This document shows, one piece after another, positions 1 through 12,300 of a stretch of DNA of 25,689 nt. Positions within the stretch are counted from its first letter, which is position 1, and each line of letters opens with the position of its first letter. The position numbers and the translations under genes are program-made. A model generated the notes under the pieces. That model was not told where the DNA came from. It saw nothing but the letters and a program-made list of their open reading frames with translations, and ran no database searches. The DNA lies in contig KZ992624.1 of assembly GCA_003614735.1 (NCBI GenBank), positions 1 through 25,689 on the forward strand. Reading direction: 5' to 3'. The stretch comes from Thamnocephalis sphaerospora (lineage: Eukaryota; Zoopagomycota; Zoopagomycetes; Zoopagales; Sigmoideomycetaceae).

Positions 1-12
1 CGTCGTTCAGTC

Positions 13-3000
13 ATGTCGCCCACCATATTGTCCGGTAACTTCTCTGGATGGCTTGGAGGTAGCGCCAATCGTCCTCGTCCAAGGAGTGGTGCCAACTGGG
101 GTAGCACGCTGTCCGGCGTACACGAAGCAGGGCCAGATGACATGCTTTCAGATTCGGCGCCGCTGCTAGAGGGCGATGACCTTGTGGCAGCCTTTGAGGC
201 GCTGATGGTACGTACACCTGCAGCGGCGGACGATTCACGTGTTGGCTAATTTAGCGGCGGTGACATCAGGATGACTTGAATATTCGCGATACGCCGGTGC
301 GCGACAAGATGCGTAGCATGGATGACGATCGCAAGCGCACCCTTATCCATCAAAACAACCAGTCAAGCAATTTGCGGCGCGCAGCCACCGTCCCAGCAGC
401 ACCGCCTAGTCCGGTTGATACGCCGTCTGGCACTAGTTCGATTGCTTCGTCGGCTGTCGCGGTAGCGTCTGCTGCCATGAGCGTGTTTTCGGGCTACCAG
501 CGCTCCGGCTCTGTACGCGAAAGTCGGGTGGCCTTTGCGCCCAGACCACAGATTATTGCAGGAGCTACCGACTACGGCGGTAGCGACGACGAAGGAAGCG
601 ACGACGGCGACGCTGACGGGCACGTGTGCCGAGAGACCGCTAGCGCCGATGGTCGGCTGAGTGGATGGAGCGGTCGCGAGACAGGCTTTATTGGAAGTTC
701 CGGTGGTATGACTAGCTTGCTTGGTATGTGGCTTGGCTATGCTTCTGGCAAACAGGAGGAAGAGGACACAACACCAATGGGCTACGTGGCCCGTCTTGCC
801 AAGCGGTATGTGTCAAAGGAGTGTGCAAGACAATTTGTCACGACACTGTACGCTAACAATTACGCCGTTTACCAATGCTGCAGTGATACACCTCGTGCAT
901 TAGTCAAGCATCTTCTTTCGCTGCGTGTCACTTTGTCCACGGCAAAGATTAGCTGGACGCGCGAATTCCTGGACGTGGGAGGTCTTGGTGCGCTGGATGC
1001 AGTGCTGGAGCGCATTGCTGCAGCACGTAAAACGTAGGTAGCATAGTTTGCTAGGCGCAGCGCGTTATCTGGTGAGCAAGGCTGACGTAGGTTTGCTTGC
1101 ACAGAGGCGCGTCTCCTGGCGATGCCAATGAGCTGGATACGGACACGCAGCTTGAATGCGTACGGTGTCTGCGGGTGCTTCTCAACACTGCACCTGGATT
1201 TGAGCAGGTGCTGCAGTCGAAAACGCTGGTAACTCATATCACATACGGCATCTACACGTCCAACAACAAGCTTCGCGCGCTAGTGGCAGAAATGCTGGCC
1301 GCGCTTTGTGTGATGACGGTCGACAGCCATCGACTCGTGCTCGCAGCGTTTTCCGATTTCCGCGTAGCACACGAGGAAAAGTTTCGCTTTGAGTATCTTG
1401 TCCAGTCGCTGGGTGACGAGTCTGATGAGGGCTTTGAGTATCGTACTGCCTGCCTGACTCTGATCAACGCTATTATTGACAAGACGGAGCCGCTAGAGGA
1501 ACGTGTGCTGTTGCGCGGAGAGTTTTTGAGGCGTGGCATTGATGATATGCTCAAGGTAAGTGTGTGACCATCCATTGCTGCAGCATGGATTAGTATCGCT
1601 GACAGCGGAGGCCATCGATTTTCGCAACAGGTACTTCGCGCTGCCCTTCCTCCAGACTCACTGCAAAAGCAGCTGGACGCCTTCGAAGAGGAGGCGCACG
1701 AAGATGCTCGCGAGCTGCAGCAAGAGAGACGACGGGAGTCTTTGGTGATCAGCGATGAGTACGTTGTGCAGATGAACCAGGTATATGCAGGAACGGTCGT
1801 TAACCCTTGCTGCTGTAATTGTTGTCGCCATCGACACTGCAGCGATCCGACTTTTATTATATCCGAAGCGCTGCGCAATCTGCCAGTAGACGACCCATTA
1901 CGACACTCTGTTGCTGCCACTGCTCGTCATCTTGCGTTCATGGCGGCAGCTTCGAACACCGGAGGGTAAGTGGTATGTGTGACTAGGTGCGTTTGGGATG
2001 TGGGGCTTATCGGGTTGTTTGCACCACAATCTGCTGGTTGTGCTCGACAGAGATACGCATACAGATACTGCTTTATTGGTGGAGAAGTTTGCTGAGCATT
2101 TGGCAAAGGCGCGCAATATTGAAGAAGGTTGGTGGCATTATTGGAGGTGGAGAGTGAGCCATGCATTACAGTGCTGATTTGCTGCGTCGGTACAGAATGG
2201 CCAGTATTAATCGACCAATTTCGAGAGTCGGTGCAGCATATTGTAGGCAAGTCGTCTGATGCAACACAGCTATTCCAAGACGCAGGTCGCATTGCTGCAC
2301 TTGAGTCGCGCGTATCAGATATGGACCTGGAGCTGAAAAAGGCGCGCGAGGAGGTATGCTCTGTTGCCGTGCACACCGACGTCAGTATAATGACTGACAG
2401 TGGCATCGGAATGTCCACCAGCGCAACCGATTTGAACGCCAGCTGGATATCAAAGATGCCGAACTCACGACGCTTAAGCTTACATTCTCCAACACGATGC
2501 CGCGCAGGCAGACGGTGGGTGTCTGGTAATGGACATCGCAGCGCTACATAGCTAACCTTGCGGCACTGTCTCAGGGAGATGGTGAGGATAAGCCGGAACG
2601 CATGCCACTTCCTAGACGTCCAAGCGAGCGAGAGAATTTGGCCGGCGTGGTGCAGCGTTTGATCCAGCGAGAAAAGCAGATTGAGCAGCTGACGGCGCTT
2701 ATCGAGCGACTGTCAAAGAAACACAATGAGCGCATCGACACGTCCGAGTATTTGGTAAGTATGAAATGCAACAAGAGTTGCGCATTGCTCATGTATATTG
2801 TCGTTACGTAGCTCGATGATGAGGAAAGGGCAAGGCGCAGCGACAAGTCAACCAAAGACTTTGACAACAAGTGGACTGCAATTATGGAGGAGATGGAGAG
2901 CTATAAAGCCAAGGTACAATGCTAGAGTGCAGGATAGCGCGGCTCGATGTAATGCACTGACACGCTGAATGCGCTTAGAATGCCGCTTTGACGGAGACAA

Positions 3001-3731
3001 CTGATGGGCAGGCCAAGGAAATCCGCTATTTACAGCGTGCACTTGAGTCGGTGTGCGCACGCTATGAGCAAACGGTGGAGTCGGTGTTGGCAAGTGTGAA
3101 CGCGCACGAGGTTGGATCTCCGCCGGAGAGCGGTAGCGAAGCCACCGGCTACGCACTCAACACCATGCTTGAGGGGATTGCAAACAAGGATAAGGATTTG
3201 ACAGAAATGCGTGTTACCATCGCAAAGCTGCGGGAAGAAGTGGCACACCACGAGTATGCTATTAAGGATGTCGACGCTCTTAGACAGGCAGCAAAAATAG
3301 CCACACAAAAGGCAAGCGCAGCGAGCCCGGTGCGCTTGATGTTGCAAAACTAATGTACAGGTACTGCATAGTATGAGCAAGAGAAGGTGGTGGTTGAGCA
3401 TAAGGAGCAGCAGGTGAAGGAGTTGGAGGATACAGTGGTGCAGCTGAAGGCACAGCTGGCCATTGCTCGTCGCCCACGTCCAGTTTCCAGGATTATGCCG
3501 GCCAATTCGCCAGCGCCACCACCTCCACCAACTGGGAGGCCACTGTCTACTGCGCGATACTCGCTTGTGAATGCTAGTCTACCACCGCCACCGCCACCGC
3601 CACCGCCACCAGCGGCTGGAAGGCCGCTGTCTGCCGTGCGCCGCTCTCTTGTAAACACTAATCTACCGCCGCCACCGCCACCGCCACCGCCGCCACCACC
3701 ATCGGCTACAAAATCAGTCCCATCACAACTA

Positions 3732-3763
<32 letters not shown>

Positions 3764-6223
3764 ACCACCACCAGCAGCAGCAGCAGGTGGTTTTGGTACG
3801 AGCATTCCGGGACTACCGCCACCGCCGCCACCACCGCCACCAGCAGCAGCAGTAGGTGGCTCTAGTACAGGCAACCAGGGGCCACCACCACCGCCGCCAC
3901 CGCCACCGCCACCACCACCACCAGTTGGTGGCATTAGTAATGCAGCTAGCCAAGGGCCGCCACCGCCACCGCCACCGCCCCCTAATGGCGCACCTGCAAT
4001 GCCAAAATCGATTCTAAAAAACGCAAAGTCAGCCAATGTAAGTGCCGCGGTACCACCGCCACCACCACCACCGCCGCCGCCTGGTCCACCACCACCACCG
4101 GGACCACCACCACCACCAGGACCTCCACCGCCACCAGCAAAAATGATGCCGCGCGCCTCAACCACAGTCCAGGCACTCCCACAGCAAAAGCGGATCGTCA
4201 AACCCAACGTGCCCATGCGAGTAAGTGGACAACAGCTTTGAAAGTGATCAGGCAGTGCTAACGATATATCTGGGTACGTAGCAACTCTTTTGGAAGAAGG
4301 TTGCTGGTAATATTTTGGATCGTACGGTGTGGAATTCCCTATCCGATGAAAACTACGAGCTGAATGGTGAAGAGCTGGAGGCCATTTTCTCCAAGCCAGT
4401 GGCAGCAACGAGCGGTAAGTATTGCCAGAATGGTGAATTGCAGTCCACATTTCTAACATTGCCAATCACCGCAGGTAATCGTGCGCTTGCTGATAAAAAG
4501 CAGAAAAAGAAGGCGCAAGCCACAACGCTTTTGGAGTTTAATCGCGCCAACAATATTGGTGAGTGATGCGATGCGTAGACCGTCACGGGCGTACAGTGTA
4601 CTCAAACTAGTACGGCAGCCATCATGCTTGCACGCATCAAGGTCCCTTATCCAGCCATACGAATGGCTATCCTGGAGCTGGACGACGGCGCTTTGAGCGT
4701 AGAAAATCTGCGTGCCATTTCTCAGTTTGTGCCAACCATGGACGAAGTGCGTACAGCTGCGTGTATAGTCGGTTGGTCACGCTTGCTGTGTGCTAATCAG
4801 CTTCGCTGCAAACCGTAGATGCAGCTTCTGAAGTCGTACCAGGGAGATGTAGAAACGCTCGGCAATGCTGAAAAATATTTCAAGGAGATGATGCACATTC
4901 CGAGATTGCCCAGCCGACTGACGAGCATGATGTTCAAGCACCGCTTTGAAATGGACGTTGAGGAGATCAAGCCGGTACGTCTGGCGCAGTTGTTGATGGT
5001 GCAGTGTGGTGTATATGTGCTTACAACGATGTGTACGCACATATGCAGGAGCTCGCGATTCTTCATCAATCCGTGGAAGAGCTTCGCAGATCCCGACGAT
5101 TCTTTCAGGTGCTTGAGGTATGCTTATTCGCTATTTTGACGTTTTCTTTGCCACGACTAATCTATTTCACGATAGATGGTGCTTGCTATTGGAAACTATC
5201 TTAATGGCTCAAGTTTCCGCGGTGGTGCATACGGATTTCAGCTTGACGCGCTGCTCATGGTTGGTATACACCGCGCTACACCAATGCTGCAGTCGTGTAC
5301 GCAAATGTTCACACTATACATCATAGCTGAAGGACGTTAAGGCAAAGGAAAATAATGCTCTTGGCGTGCCCACACTCCTTCATTACATTGCCCACTGGCT
5401 GGAGGAAAACCAGGCGGACCTACTCGAGTTTATGGAGGAACTGCCGCACGTCGAGGCAGCAGCGCGCGGTAGGCTAGACGAGCGTGGCGTGCGGGTTACA
5501 TTCCACTAACGATCCAAACACGGAGTATAGCATCGTTTGGCACACTACTTTCCTCAGCAGGTGCGCTGATTAACGGCGTGCAGCAGGTGCGCAACGAGGT
5601 GCGCACTCTGAGCAACACCAAAAACCGGGATCCAGCCGATCGATTCCTCACCGTCATGAATGTGAGTGAATCTTGCGGCCGCGATAAGTCCAGCCAGCAA
5701 TTTGAAGGCGCTAATCGCGCCATAAATCACAGGACTTTGTCAAGCAGGCAGACCCCACGGTTAATGGAATTCGGGAGTTGGCTGCGCGTCTGGAGCAAGA
5801 GCTACAAGGTCTGCTGATCTTTTACGGCGAGGATCCTGCTACCAAGCCAGAAAACTTCTTTTCCATTATCGTGTCATTCTCGTCTGCTTTGGCGGTGCGT
5901 AGTGGCGACATGGATGTATCAGTCAACTTCTCTGGCGACTAACCAAGTGTGTTGCTCGTTTAACAGAAGGCCCGCAGGGAAAATGCAGCAGCGCAAAAGA
6001 AGAAGGCTGCGACGCAGGGTGGCCTGGCTGGCCGGCGTGTAAGTTGGAGACGAGTGTACAGACAAAACGGCGCGCTAACCGGCATACTTAGGTGCGGAAG
6101 CTGTCCAACACACCAGACACTGCGCTGGCGCAGGGCGACTTTGACGACGCCATTCGCGGACTTCGCTCAGGCCTTCGTCGGAAACGAACCATGGCGCTAC
6201 ATACTACAAAGGCCGCACAATAG
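13..6223 (+). CDS. Diaphanous/Bni1-type formin
   Basis: Nucleates and elongates unbranched actin filaments under Rho-GTPase control. Exons: 13-207, 270-1033, 1105-1555, 1631-1758, 1843-1965, 2051-2127, 2196-2353, 2422-2514, 2575-2754, 2812-2913, 2979-3311, 3372-4220, 4282-4414, 4475-4558, 4619-4746, 4819-4974, 5049-5117, 5176-5259, 5327-5468, 5561-5661, 5733-5894, 5967-6038, 6092-6223. The sum is 4716 nt, so 1571 aa in one frame. Order: GBD start (LNIRDTPVRDKM, about residue 68), FH3/DID to about 460, coiled coil 570-900, FH1 proline tracts 915-1120, FH2 about 1137-1520 with GNYLNGSSFRGGAYGF in 5176-5259, and a DAD-like end (GDFDDAIRGLRSGLRRKR) for autoinhibition. The ATG at 13 is the first in frame, but an acceptor-like TTCAG lies just before it, so an upstream exon is possible. 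The junctions at 1758/1843 and 2353/2422 have alternatives. Family certain; exact paralogue unknown. Confidence 0.93.
3312..3371 (+). other. GC-AG intron in formin
   Basis: After the codon AAG the intron begins GCAAGC and ends CATAG, 60 nt, phase 0. This joins the ATQK coding end to YEQEKVVVE, extending the coiled coil into FH1. A GT alternative at 3330 (GTGCGC) would give a 42-nt intron with a weaker donor. An ACTAAT branch-like motif lies near 3350. Confidence 0.65.
3508..4137 (+). repeat. FH1 poly-proline coding repeat
   Basis: Low-complexity stretch of CCA/CCG/CCN codons inside the formin exon 3372-4220. It encodes about ten proline runs, most of 8-15 residues, separated by short linkers such as SATKSV, AAAAGGFGTS and AVGGSSTGNQ, then three PPPPPGP-type units near 4080-4130. 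FH1 tracts recruit profilin-actin. The near-identical codon blocks suggest growth by slippage or unequal exchange. The complementary strand reads as a long poly-glycine frame, which is a by-product. Confidence 0.9.
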
Positions 6224-6379
6224 CAAGGGACTCGGCCAGCTGAGCGGTCACTCGTGTTTGTCTTGCATACAATACACGTTATACACGAGCGTTCCAACCA
6301 GAATATAGGTCTTTTGCGAACAGCGCGGCTAGTTAAACAGGGCGTCGTCCCGACGACGGACGTTTATTGTGAATGCGCA
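6224..6379. other. Convergent 3' spacer, formin / NUP98-96
   Basis: 156 nt separate the two facing stop codons. No gene is seen. The spacer must hold both 3' ends. It contains a short inverted repeat (CGTCGTC-CC-GACGACG, 6343-6358). The two 3' UTRs probably overlap. Confidence 0.6.
6343..6358. repeat. Short inverted repeat in convergent spacer
   Basis: CGTCGTC and GACGACG separated by CC. With only two spacer bases the real RNA stem would be about five pairs with a six-base loop. It lies in the 3' UTR region of both facing genes. Confidence 0.5.
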
Positions 6380-9300
6380 CTAGGTGCTGGCCATTCCGTC
6401 AAGGCTGCCCGCCAGGCTAGCAAAATATTCGTTGCTCAGTAGTTGCAGCTGCAGCAGACGCTGGTCTTCGGGCAGAAAGCGTGCGTCGAGTAGATCACCT
6501 CCATCCATCTGGCAGGGCAGGCAAAGGTGTTTTGGTTAGGTGGTGCTTTAGTGCGCTGTCGATGGCTACATACTGTTACATGCAGGCGCTGCACCATGCC
6601 AGAAATACGAGATATCATTTCGGTAACGGCCACGTTCAGTGTCAAAGCATTCTTGGGCATCTGCGACAATGCTTTCAGTAGAGCACCGAGACGTGATTTT
6701 GTCGCGTGAACTTCGGCTGCGGCCAGATCGCTAGTCTCGGAGCGAATGCGCGCCAGCGTGTGTGGAAACTCGGCAATAGCATCCATGTATGAGAGGTAGA
6801 TCTGGAGAGAATGTTAGTACTCTTCGGTCTAGATGTACCGCTGGGCGACACCTACCGCTCCGCCGCTGCTCCACTCTTCAATATCATCACCGCTCATGCG
6901 GCCAAGCAGTGTTCTTAGTCGCTCGTGGTCGCCTGTGAAGACATCCGCGCCATACCGTAAGCCACGGTGAGTGCTGTTTCATCTGCCTGCTACGATGGCT
7001 GCACGTCCAGTAGTGCGCCTATGATATGTGCCTACCTTGAATGATGTACTCTGGCGCCAGGCGCTGCATAATAACGGCGTGTGCGCGGTCCCATTCTCCA
7101 GCGGAAATTAGACATTGCGTTTCCACATAGGCATCGCCCAGTTGCCGTGCAAGAACCGACTTGGCATGATACACCCATTTGGCCGAAACTCCTAGCTTCT
7201 GCACAACAAATGATTCCTTGCTCGTAAGCTCCGAGCCGTGATCCAGTCCAACGTTGCGCGATACAATGTCCTTTAGCGCTGTCGCGCGGCTACACGCGTA
7301 ATACAAATGGATGCGATGCGCAGATCAAGCGTACGGTAAGCGTGACGAACAGCAACATGCCGTAAAAGTGCACGTACCATGCAGAATCCTCAATATGCAT
7401 TAGCACAAAGGTTGCCCACTCCCAAAGTCCCAGTTGCTCCAGCTGGAATGCAAAGCTGCGACACGTGTTGGCAGCAGTCACGCTGGAGCCATCATCCTGG
7501 CGATCGGCAAAGTCGCGTAGCTGGAAGACGTGGGCTAGCATGCAGTGTAGCTGCCACGCAAGACGATAGTCTACGGATGACTGAGCAGCACAGCTCGGCA
7601 GCAGCGCATCCTCAAGCGCATACGCCGCATCCACGTGAATCTTGATCAGATGGAAGAGGATATCCATCTGGCTTGTCGTCAATGGTGCCTTGTGGGTTCT
7701 GGCCAGGAGTGAGACGCCCGCTTCCTCACGGAACCATGCTAGCGGCTCGGCAACGCGAAATGCATCCAGCACGCCTGTTTCGGCGCCCTCCTCGCATGCT
7801 TTCTCATAACGAGCAACCGCCTCAGCAATAGGCGAGTCCTGGTAGATGCCGTAGGCAAGATGGATGCCAAATGCGCGCTTCCAGTCTAGTGCTTCTACGA
7901 CATTGAGTGGCGGTGCACGGCGTGTTCCAGAGTGCGTATTGCCTGAGCCGGCAGACACATGGACATTACCACTCAGCAGCTCGTATATACGCCGGTGATC
8001 GTTTGAAATAAGAGGCTCGAAATCGTACTCGCGCCAGCGTTCCAGCTGCTCAAAGATATCGCGTCGAAAGGCAGAGTCGCCGCCGATTTGCGGCAGCAAC
8101 GTGGCCAGGCGAAAATCGCGATGCTGCACTGCGGTGGCGCACGCCTTGTCGACCTGCAGTCCCGAGATGAAGGCAAAGATAGCAGCGGCGCCTTTGCCGT
8201 CAGCAAGGTGCCGACGCGCATCCTCTACCACGGTTGGCTCCACCGCTTCACGTAGCCAATCAATCAGCGCCTTCTTTCGCTTCAGCTGCTGTACACGCTC
8301 GCGATAGCGCGCGCCATGCAGACCCGCCGTGCTGTCTGAAAGGATAGGGTCAAAAAGTGCCTGACACAGCTGCCACACTAGCTTCTCGTGGCGGTTAATC
8401 ACCGACGTCTCCAGTCCAGTGGCCGCATGACGGATTCCAATTACAAACTCCTCGAACGTCAGATCGCTCGAGATGGTGGCATACGGGCATCCAGACTCAT
8501 CCACATCAAAGTTGGTATGCTTTAGCTGGATTTCTAGCGTTAACTTGTGTCGCTCCCGTTCAAGCTGCTGTTGGCGCACGGTGGCAAATTAGCATGCGCT
8601 CACACAAGGTATACACACGCGCACAGCTCCACGATTACCTGATTGTCGGTAAACAGCTGCATGCAATGCACTTGCACGGTAAATGGCGAACCCTGCGTAC
8701 CGGCGATGACCTGTGTCTCAGCTCTATCGGATGCTTGCAGTAAGTGGCAAATTCGCAGTATCATCCATTTAACCGACATTGCAGTCTTACCCTGTTTCCG
8801 AGGCGCCCACGACGCGACCGCCATGAAGGAGCAGGCCGCCTGGTCCCCATCCCACGCGAAACGACCGACCCATAACAAGACCGGCGTCGGTCAGACAGTT
8901 GGTGCGCGTAAATGTCAGTGAATCCTTGTAGCTGACGCGAGCGTATTTGCGCGCCGGAAGGTGAGCGCGACTCTCGCCAATACCGCACGACTGTTGAAAA
9001 CTGGAGCGAGTCTACGCACGACGAATGGTTGAGTGACACGAGCGAACGGGTTGTATGGTTAACATATGTACGACGGCGGGGTAACGCGTACGTTGTATTT
9101 CAAGCGGATGCAGACAGATGGGCACCGCCGCATGCGGACGTCTCGTCGCGTCAGAATACCCGCCGCATCGGGACATTCGTCGCATCAACGCTGTCCTTCA
9201 GCGCGCGCGCTCACCTCGGACTGACTTTGGCTCACGCCGAGCGCCTTGGCCACCTCGGCGTCAAGGATGCTTGAGTCCACCAACGGCGCAGCGCGCTTTT

Positions 9301-12300
9301 CCGGACCTATCGACTGGCCAAGCCGGCTACCCCATGGCGAGCGCGTGTCCTGGCCAAACAGGCTGGAGGCCAGCGGGCGATGGCTTGGGAGCGAGCCGCT
9401 TGTCGCCGTTGTCGCAAAGCCGCGAGCACCGCCAAACTTTGTGTCGGAGAAAAGCAATTCCTCGCGAGCACCGCTGTTGCTGAAAAGTGCGCTGCGCTTC
9501 TGCAGTGCACGGTGGGCCTCGCTGTCCGCCATGACACCCATTGACGCCCGGCTCTCGGCACGGCGATAGAGGGCACCAGCAGAGATATCATCTGCGGACG
9601 CATCCGCAGACTGATCCCCCAAATCGGCGTCCGACAGCATGGTATCAGCTTGGTCGCTACCCAGCGGCCGGTTGCGCGCCGGTCGGAGCTGCTCGTCGCT
9701 ACTCTCGTCAGCTGCATCGCCATACATGAGATCTTCGTCTTGGCCATCTTCCTGCTCTTCCTCTCCAGCCTCATCTTCAGCAACTTCGTCATCCATGTCT
9801 CCCTCCCCTTCCTCTTCCTCCTCCTCGTCCGAAGAATCAAGCATTTTCACGTTCACGGCCTTTAGCGTGGCCGGGCTGAAGGTACTGTCGACATAGCTGC
9901 CCGTCGACAGGTTAGAGCTATCATCGGTGTCACGGCTAGGAGAGAAGAACAGCGACTCGGCTGGCGGAGCGCTGGCATCGTCATCGCTAGGCTCCGTACC
10001 CTCGACGGCCGACTCAGCCTCGGTGAGTGCACGTACGGAGGCAATGTTTTTCGAAAAAGTCACCCGTCGCTGAGTGCCTGGCGTCTTGCGCACGCCATCA
10101 GTCACCATGATGCCAGTCTTCTCGCGCTGCGGCATAGGAGTGGAGAACGCAGAAACGCCTTTGGCTTTGGGCGTGGCATGCATCTTGCGCTCCGCCTCCA
10201 CAGCAGCCTGCTTTGCCAAATGCGCCCGTGCCTGCATCTCCATTCGCAGCGAAGCAGCGGCGCCAGCCTCGCCCATGCATTCGTCGTCGTCGTCGTCATC
10301 TTCAAGTCCGTAACGGCTAAAGTGCTCCACGCGGAACACCCACACGCCAGTGTTGGCGTCAAACTCCACGAATTCGGTTTCTGGAACCGACTTGAGCCTC
10401 TTGATCTGCTGCTGATAGCGCGGATTTGACGGGTCGACAATGGCGCGACGGGTGGCCTTGTCAAACACCCAGCACTGCTCCAGCGTAATCTGTGCTGGCA
10501 CGTTCAGACCATGGCCTACTTCGTGCTTGGTGGCCTCGTCAGGGTATACAGTGCACATGCGACGGTCAAAGATCACCACGTGACCGGCAATGGCGCTCAG
10601 CGAGCCAAACACAGTCAGATCGACCGGTCGGCGGAAGCGCACCTTGCCAAAGCCATTGCGGCCGACCTCAAAGTCGTCCACGGCCTTTAGCTGCTGATGT
10701 GTCATCTTGCGCAGTTCATCATACGATGGGAATGTCCAGTAATCACCCTCCTGGTCGGTAGGCTGCGCAGACTGAGAGACCGCCGGCGTAGCCAGCGCAG
10801 GAGCCGGTGTGGCCGGTGTGGCAACCGATGTCGTAGAGATGCTACCAGTGGCGTCGACCTTTGGTGTGTCGTCGAGCATCGACAGGTTGCCCGCCGACGT
10901 GTCGTTCCTGTCGATCACCAGCCGTTTGACACTCGACTTGAACGGAGACTGGCTGCCGCCGCCTATCGATGCAGTGGAAGCGCGTAGCTGGCTAACCCCA
11001 AGGTCACCCATACTGCTATCCAAGAATATCTTCTGGCTGCTGGCAGTAAACGATGTCGGAGGCAACGGCGTCGCTCCGATAAAGCCACGCAGCTTGAGCT
11101 TGGTCGCAGCCCGCGGAGTCGTCAGGTAGTGAGGCGGATCGGCACGCTTCTGCTCCACAGTGGTGCCGAGAAGAGAGGATGTCGAGGCGCCGGCGCTCGC
11201 GCTCTTGTCCGCGACCGTAGCTCCAGCAACAGGTGGCGGTGGTGCCATCGCCGATGCAAACAGAGGATTGTTGCCATAGGGCGACTTATCAATCGATGCC
11301 GACAAGGTAGGTGCTGCAGCTGCACCGACGCCAGCGGCTGCGCCAAAACCAGTAGCGGTAGCAGGCTGAGCACCAAACAGACCGCCACCACCTCCACCAA
11401 ACAGACCGCCAGCAGCGCCCACAGCCGGAGCTGCAGCTGCTGGAGCAGCGGCCGCACCCGCACCGAACAAACCGCCGGGCTTGGTGGCGCCAAACAGACC
11501 GCCGCCAAGTCCTGCACTTGGGGCGGCAGCTGGCTGCGACGTAAGCGCACCGCCAAACAAGCCGCCGGTCGAAACGGCAGGAGCAGCACCAAACAGACCA
11601 CCGGCTGCTGCCGGTTGACTGGCGGCAGCGGTGTTGCCAAATAGACCGCCACCGGCCGTGTTGCCTAGTGTCACATGGAAAACATGGCGTCACGTTAGAA
11701 TATACCGTAAGCAACGACTGCTGACAAGCACTTACCAAACAAACCACCGGTGGCCGCACCAGCGCCAAATCCAGTAGCAGCCTGTGGGGTGGCTGCAGCA
11801 CCAAATCCGGTCGCTGCTTGAGAGGCGGCAGGCGTGGCACCAAAGCCAAATCCGCCGGCTGCTCCTGTGGCTGGCTTCTGCGCAGCACCAAAGCCGGTCG
11901 TACCGGCTGCAGCTTGTCCTAGGTAAACAAATTACATACTCGTTAGCTATGGCCGTCCTACCAAGGACCGGCCCGTTCCGTTCGATAGCCGCTAAGCTAC
12001 ACACCACCAAATCCAAAGCCACCAGCTGCTGCGCCAAAGCCGCTAGCCGGCTGAGAGGTAGCCGGGTTGGCACCAAATCCACCAAACGCGGTGGTCGGCG
12101 CGCCAAAGCCGGCGGTGGCAGGCGCACCAAACGAGGTGGCTGCTTGAGACGCTGGCGTTGCACCTGCTCGTAAAGTGAGGTGCATGTGAGCGTTATCGTG
12201 CCACTACAACATCGCCAGTTCTGTGGCTGTCTTACCAAAACCAAAACCACCAGGCTTTGCTTGCTGCTGCTGCTGACCAAACAGGCTTCCCGAAGCCCCA

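Noticed and set aside
3508-4137. Repeat array that could look like CRISPR or a minisatellite outside genes
   Set aside because: The repeats are in frame, variable in unit, lack spacers and encode a formin FH1.
3350-4465. 371-codon minus-strand frame rich in poly-glycine
   Set aside because: It is the complement of the FH1 proline codons and adjacent formin exons. The plus strand has clear FH1/FH2 homology and splice sites.
8643-8921. Plus-strand frame with a cysteine-rich start
   Set aside because: Lies opposite Nup96 exons encoding MGRSFRVGWGPG; no family resemblance of its own.
9639-9896. Serine-rich plus-strand frame
   Set aside because: Complement of the acidic Glu/Asp linker of the Nup98-Nup96 precursor.
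11129-11644. Plus-strand frame of 171 codons
   Set aside because: Antisense shadow of FG/GLFG coding sequence. The minus frame has the nucleoporin motifs and consistent phases.
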